64,000 bases of DNA from Codonopsis lanceolata (Eukaryota; Streptophyta; Magnoliopsida; Asterales; Campanulaceae), in assembly GCA_013146195.2 (NCBI GenBank), contig CM028384.1:76108728-76172727 (forward strand). Reading direction: 5' to 3'. Positions 59,736 to 64,000 of this stretch are shown in pieces. A program made the translations under genes and the position numbers. The notes under the pieces were generated by a model. It worked only from the letters and a program-made list of their open reading frames with translations, had not been told where the DNA came from and made no database searches. How positions within the stretch are numbered: position 1 is the first letter of the stretch; each line of letters starts with the position of its first letter.

Positions 59736-60162
59736 AAATAGATTTTACAACGTTTTTTAAACGTTGTAATAGACTTTTGCAACGTTTTTTAAATGTTGTA
59801 ATAGAGATTTTGTAACGCTTTTAAACGTTGTAATAGACTTTTTGCAAAGTTTTTTAACGTTGTAATAGATTTTTGCAACATTTTTAAACCTTGTAATAGA
59901 GATTTTACAACGCTTTTTAAACGTTGTAATAGACTTTTGCAACGTTTTTAAATGTTGTAATAGAGATTTTACAACGTTTTTAAACGTTGTAATAGACTTT
60001 TTGCAACATTTTTAAACGTTGTAATAGAATTTTTGCAAACTTTTTAAACGTTGTAAAAAAATGGGGCCTATTACAAGGATGCTAACACAACGCTTATAAA
60101 ACGTTGTAAAGCTCTATTACAACGCTTTTAAAAATGTTGTTAAAGGCCTTTTTGTTGTAGTG
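59736..60162. mobile_element. CACTA right end with AACGTTGT repeats, second copy
   Basis: A regular array of TTTTGCAACGTTTTTAAACG/TTGTAATAGA units of about 28-32 bp, around 14 copies, ends GGCCTTTTTGTTGTAGTG at 60162. It has the same terminal sequence and palindromic core as 42643-42985. The left end was not found. Confidence 0.78.
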
Positions 60163-60224
60163 CTTTCAAGTTCTTCTGCTTTCCGATGTACTCTTCATCT
60201 AGGAGAGTAGAAGTCCCGTGGAGC

Positions 60225-60770
60225 GAGATCAATAGTCCAGCTTCTTCACGAGACGGTTGATCTCTTCCATTAGTGTCTTGTTGATAGAACTAATTTGTCT
60301 CTCCTCCATGATGGCCCGATCTCGCTCACATTCAAAGATTGAGCACGTGGAGACTAGTTGTGAGCCATCTTGTTGAGCTCGAGAATAAGGCGCTCGTGGC
60401 CGAGATGGAGAAAGTTATGGCGGAAGAGCTTGTAACGTAGTTGAGAAGAGCCGCGCGCATTGCGGCGCTGAGCTTCCACATTGATGTTGACATCAGTGAA
60501 CTCATGCTTCATATGTCCAAATCTAGTCCACACATCGTCTTGGAATTGTCGTAGGATAACAGTGTTTCTATCCATGGCCTCGACGGCAAGGGCAAGCTCA
60601 CGCAGCAATGGGAGATGCGGGAGTTCTCCGAGTCTGTCGTATATTGCGTCCAGGCGGAACAAAATTTCATTGTTGTCCGGTAGAGATGGAGACGGGTCCA
60701 GGCCAATGTGAATATGCTCATTGTCGATAGAAGAGGTGGCTTCAGAGGCGTGGGTCGAAGGGCCGCTGAG
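60225..60770 (-). pseudogene. C-terminal coiled-coil part of the copia extra ORF
   Basis: The frame reads QPQQASVTPPLSGPSTHASE, then NNEILFRLDAIYDRLGELPH, LALAVEAMDRNTVILRQFQD and WTRFGHMKHEFTDVN. A stop follows HN at 60354, and a shifted frame continues EERQISSINKTLMEEINRLV to 60225. The heptad-like Leu/Ile spacing suggests a coiled coil. It lies on the same strand as the 448-codon frame, linked through a Pro/Thr-rich region (61430-60770) with two or more frame changes, so both may once have been one protein. Confidence 0.5.
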
Positions 60771-61430
60771 AGGTGGAGTAACCGAAGCCTGCTGAGGTTG
60801 AGTCTCTAGAAGGGAAGGTACGTAAGAGGAGTTTGTTTTTGGGGAGATGGAGGAGGGGTTGGTGGAGAATCTAGCTTAATGTCAGTGTCGGGGTTGTCAC
60901 TAACAATTGATGATTCAGGTAGGGGGTCGGTAGAGAACCAAAATGAGGGATCAGGGTAGAAAAGTGATTTGGGTTTGATTAGGGTAGGATGGGATGAAGG
61001 TCGGGGGAAGAGATCTGCTACCGACGATAGTTCAAATAAGAACTTTGAGGCAGCAGAGTCTAGGGGTTTAATTGGTGTGGTTTGGGTTCGTTCGGGTGGT
61101 GTAGTTTGGTTGGTTGGGTTACGTTGGGGTGAAGAAGGGGTAGAAGGGTTGGGTGAATAATTGATGGGTGAAGGAGGAGGTGGAGAGGGTGTTCTCGTAG
61201 GTTCCTCCCCTGTGTGGCTTCTCCCGAGGATAGGCTCCTCCCTGTGTGGATCCTCCCGAGGGATATTCTCCTGAGGGGTTGAGTCCCTTGAGTAGATGAC
61301 TCAAGAGGAATGAGTTGTGAAGCGGTAGGGAGGTTGGGTGCCAGCCAGATTCTTTTTTTCCGCCTTAGCAACTGAATAGAAGGTTCAGCTGCTTTATCGG
61401 TAGTGGTAGCAATGCCTGCTGGTGGTTTGG

Positions 61431-63122
61431 TCAGAAGACCTTTACGTAGTCGCCTACGTTTTGGTTTGAGTGAAGGTGAGGGTTGGTCAGAAGAGGGTTT
61501 TCGTTTGGGTGTAGGAATAGGCTGGGGAATGGAGTTTGGTGGTTCTGGGTTAGAAGGTGAGGGAGATAAGGCTTACCAGCAGCTGCAGAGGAGTTGTCAG
61601 CAGACTTGTCATGTCTGCCGGCCTTCAGATCTTGCCTTATCCATTTAGCTTGAAGCTTTTCAGCCTCTTCTTCCACCCTTGCCCTTTTGGCCTTGGCCGC
61701 TTCCTTTTTCTTCAGCAACTGCTCAGAGTCTTCAGCCAGATCTTTTGCTTCCTGGTGAATGTCTCGAGCAAGGCTGGCTTGAAACTTGTTTGCTGCAGTC
61801 TGATAGCTCTTTCTAGTAGCATCATATGCGTCCATATTGAAACGTGTGATGACCATTGGCAAAGGCTTGGCAACTTTGTTAAGAGAGAGATTGTGAAGTC
61901 CTCGTTGCTGCCTTCGTTTGTTGTCATAATCGGCATACTTCTTGAAGAAGGTGGCCGTCATCTGTTTGTCTTTGCTCACAACAATGATCTCATCTTCCTT
62001 GATAGAAGAGTTGATTTCTGCCGTGTCCCGTAGAAGGACATTTATTAGCTTGACAAACGGTCGTTTGAAGTTGGGGCTGTCCTTCACTTTCTCAACGTAG
62101 TGCCTCAGCTCGTTGTAGATGATTTTGCCGTAATTGAGTTGAGATTGTAGGAAGATGGCATTTGTTAGGTTGAGTTGTTGGGTAGTGAACATGTCGTGTG
62201 CCCCATTTTTGAACAGTAGACCCTTGTCAATCAGGTGGCTTGTGCAGTAGACGTCCAGAGGGAAGAGATTTCTTAGCATTTTGCCTTTAGGTTCCCTCGG
62301 AGTGTTAATTCCCCTCATTGTTTCCCAGGCATGGTCAGCCTCAGCAATGGATATTTCAAAGTCTCCGCCATATCGTACACCGATGATTCTGGAAATCATT
62401 TTGGCAGAGACGGAGATTGGTGTTCCGCGAATCCATCCACGCATCACAGACGGAGTCTTGGGGTCAATGACCATCCTTTGATAGAATTCCTCGGCAAGGA
62501 GGATACTGTAGTCGTCGTCGTGTAGGCAGAAGAGCGGTAGAAGTCCCGACTTGTTCAAATCCGTGCAAGCTTTGACTCCGGCGGTGAATGTGCAGATAGT
62601 TGTGAGGTCTATGCACATGCCGGGTAGATACAACTTCGGGCCCAGAGTCACAATGACGTCGTGAGGAGCAAGAAATGGAGGGTAACCTAGAAGGTTAATA
62701 GACGGACTGGGTGGAATGGCCTTCTCAGGTTCAAATGCCTTCCTGCTGTCATTTTTGGACTTGGAAGAGGATTTCACCTACAAAAAACGCAGTCAGAAAT
62801 TAGGGCTTTTGTTCTGACAGAACAAACAAGCAAAGATTTCGTTTTTGTAAAATTAATTGAAATTTTCGATGAAAATCTTGAAACACTTGAATGTTTTGGA
62901 TAAATAAACCAGAGAAACATTAACAGATGATTTCTAAGAGAAATGAGTATACAAAGCGCAAAGAAAAACTGTCAGTTTCAAGGTTTTGAAAAACAACAAT
63001 GGTGGAAACCGGCCAGATACGCAAAGCGTCCTTTTGGATTCCTAAAGAAATAACTTAAAAGAGGAGATACTAAACAAAAATCAATGGATAGTAAATCAGA
63101 GAGTCAGTGAAGAGCTTACCAT
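61431..63122 (-). CDS. Spliced ORF downstream of copia pol, plant-transposon-associated domain
   Basis: The largest open frame in the window (62777-61431, about 448 codons) has no ATG at its start; it opens GTGAAATCC directly after a TTTTTTGTAG acceptor. An ATG at 63122-63120 is followed at once by GTAAGC, so splicing of 63119-62778 would give M-V-K-S-S-S-K as the start. Residues 95-160 (EEFYQRMVIDPKTPSVMRGW, IRGTPISVSAKMISRIIGVR) match the domain of unknown function often annotated as putative plant transposon protein. Residues 330-400 are Lys/Glu/Ala-rich and probably a coiled coil; the tail is Pro-rich. The function is unknown. It lies behind copia pol where env-like ORFs occur, but has no transmembrane segment. 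Confidence 0.65.
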
Positions 63123-63245
63123 TGTCGTTGTAGAGAAGAAGAAGAAGAATAATCGAGAAAAAGAGGGAGCAGTTGCAGAGAGAAAGAGATGGTTTGAGTA
63201 GAGAGAGAGAGAGAGAGGTTTCGTAAAGTGTTGAAAAGGGCGGTT

Positions 63246-63646
63246 TTTTCTTTTTTTTTTTAATAAAAGCAGGGCGGCACCTGCACAGATTTTATTAAAA
63301 AACAAACCGATAACAAATATGAGGGGGACAACTAGCCTTACCCAACAAACGGGGGGACAAAGGAGCGACCGACTCTAAAAACAAAGAATACCAAAAACAA
63401 GAAACAACAAACAAAAAACATATCACCCTTTTCTAAAATTATACAAACCTAACAAATCATGCCTAAGAATCGAGAGAATCCGTCTAGGAAGCCGCTCTAT
63501 ATGCAAATAGGATCTACTACTACGATGATGATAATCCTCCGCAGCAAGGATATCAGCCACCTTGTTCCTTTCCCTGTACACATGGTGCAAATCCAGCCCA
63601 AGACTATACCTCTTACAATCCTCCAACTCATACCTGTATCGCCACG
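63246..63646 (-). mobile_element. 5'-truncated LINE with exact 13-bp target duplication
   Basis: GAAAAGGGCGGTT flanks it at 63233-63245 and 63647-63659. On the minus strand it encodes the end of a LINE RNase H (WRYRYELEDCKRYSLGLDLH, HVYRERNKVADILA, ending YNFRKG), then a 3' UTR and a poly(A) tail (T-run at 63246-63262). It inserted between the TATA-like box and the leader of the downstream ORF. Confidence 0.9.
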
Positions 63647-63666
63647 GAAAAGGGCGGTTCAAAGTC

Positions 63667-63674
63667 TATTTAAA
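63667..63674 (-). promoter_or_regulatory. TATA-like box upstream of the extra copia ORF
   Basis: TTTAAATA on the minus strand. Without the LINE it would lie about 120-130 bases before the ATG at 63122, followed by a CT-rich leader (CTCTCTCTCTCTCT, TTCTTCTTCTTCTTC) typical of plant 5' UTRs. The role is inferred from this layout. Confidence 0.35.
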
Positions 63675-63912
63675 GGAGGAAAAAATATTTTAGCGAAAAA
63701 GCTGTAACTTAAGATATTTTTCAAAGTACTAAAAATTTGACTTTTAACCCCTTTTCCCTTTTAGAAGCCTTTCCCGCTTTAATAGACTAAATAGTTGAAG
63801 TACTAACCTGGTGAAAGCGCAGAGCTTCAGTTTGCCGTTAGAAGGTAAATAAAGTCTGCCAGTTAGTAGTAATTTAAGTCTACCGGTATGAAAGAAAATT
63901 TTGAAATTGAAA

Positions 63913-64000
63913 TTAAGCAGTAGGATCAATCATACCAAGATTTCTCCTTAAATAAGCAAACCTGGTTGCATCCAGTGGCTTGGTGAGAATGTCAGCCAAT
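63913..64000 (-). CDS. Copia pol, C-terminal end of RNase H, partial
   Basis: The minus-strand frame entering from the window edge reads LADILTKPLDATRFAYLRRN then LGMIDPTA and stops. This is the conserved end of plant copia polyproteins (LADI.TK.L....F..LR..LG). The rest lies beyond the window. Confidence 0.85.
   Translation of the reverse strand, partial: LADILTKPLDATRFAYLRRNLGMIDPTA

Larger units (their letters stand above)
60163..64000 (-). mobile_element. Copia element, 3' part with an extra ORF
   Basis: On the minus strand the window opens inside copia RNase H (64000-63913). This is followed by a promoter-like spacer, a leader, a spliced ORF of the plant-transposon-associated type (63122-61431) and a frameshifted continuation to about 60225. 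No 3' LTR is seen before the CACTA end at 60162, which probably interrupts the element. A LINE is inserted at 63246-63646. Confidence 0.65.

Overview
This is repeat-rich nuclear DNA from a flowering plant, most likely a eudicot. The evidence is Ty1/copia and Ty3/gypsy LTR retrotransposons with plant-type primer-binding sites, CACTA and MULE DNA transposons, Stowaway and Tourist MITEs, LINE 3' ends, and intron-bearing fragments of plant genes (OPCL1-like CoA ligase, LRR receptor kinase, NPGR1, a Nup188-like nucleoporin, S-receptor-like kinase, ribosomal protein L13). I found no intact host gene, tRNA or rRNA. The species cannot be fixed from the sequence alone.

Layout. (1) 938-16796 is a nest. 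A probable gypsy LTR is split by a Pack-MULE (1718-9275, exact 9-bp target duplication) and by a CACTA element (9762-16228). The Pack-MULE carries an OPCL1 exon and an LRR-kinase fragment. Its OPCL1 exon is split in turn by an Athila-like LTR retrotransposon without pol (2303-8354, exact 5-bp duplication). The CACTA carries a second, smaller MULE (10406-11757, exact 9-bp duplication). (2) 16797-27821 holds three head-to-tail LTR-internal units of one pol-deleted copia element and ends in a 100-N gap. (3) 27922-34344 is a Tat/Ogre-like gypsy element on the minus strand (gag, leader, PBS, LTR); its LTR contains a truncated LINE with an exact 12-bp duplication. (4) 34345-42985 holds gene fragments (Nup188-like, NPGR1, S-receptor kinase), a GGCATCAG repeat array, and a CACTA end with AACGTTGT subterminal repeats. 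(5) 43000-55400 holds copia LTRs, including a solo LTR with an exact duplication, and a MITE cluster, one of which contains a large AAT expansion. (6) 55630-60162 holds a Pro-rich element, a second 100-N gap, a minus-strand LINE, an intron-containing RPL13 pseudogene and a second AACGTTGT-type CACTA end. (7) 60163-64000 is the 3' part of a minus-strand copia element. It has an extra ORF downstream of pol with its own TATA-like box, a CT-rich leader and a start codon that appears to be followed directly by an intron. A LINE has inserted between the TATA-like box and the leader.

The elements do not act as a shared pathway; the window records successive insertions. The points most worth following up are the spliced ORF behind copia pol, the copia tandem array, the double-nested Pack-MULE, the association of one CACTA family with intron-containing gene fragments, and systematic discordance between repeat copies at CAG/CTG sites that looks like a sequence-quality artefact.
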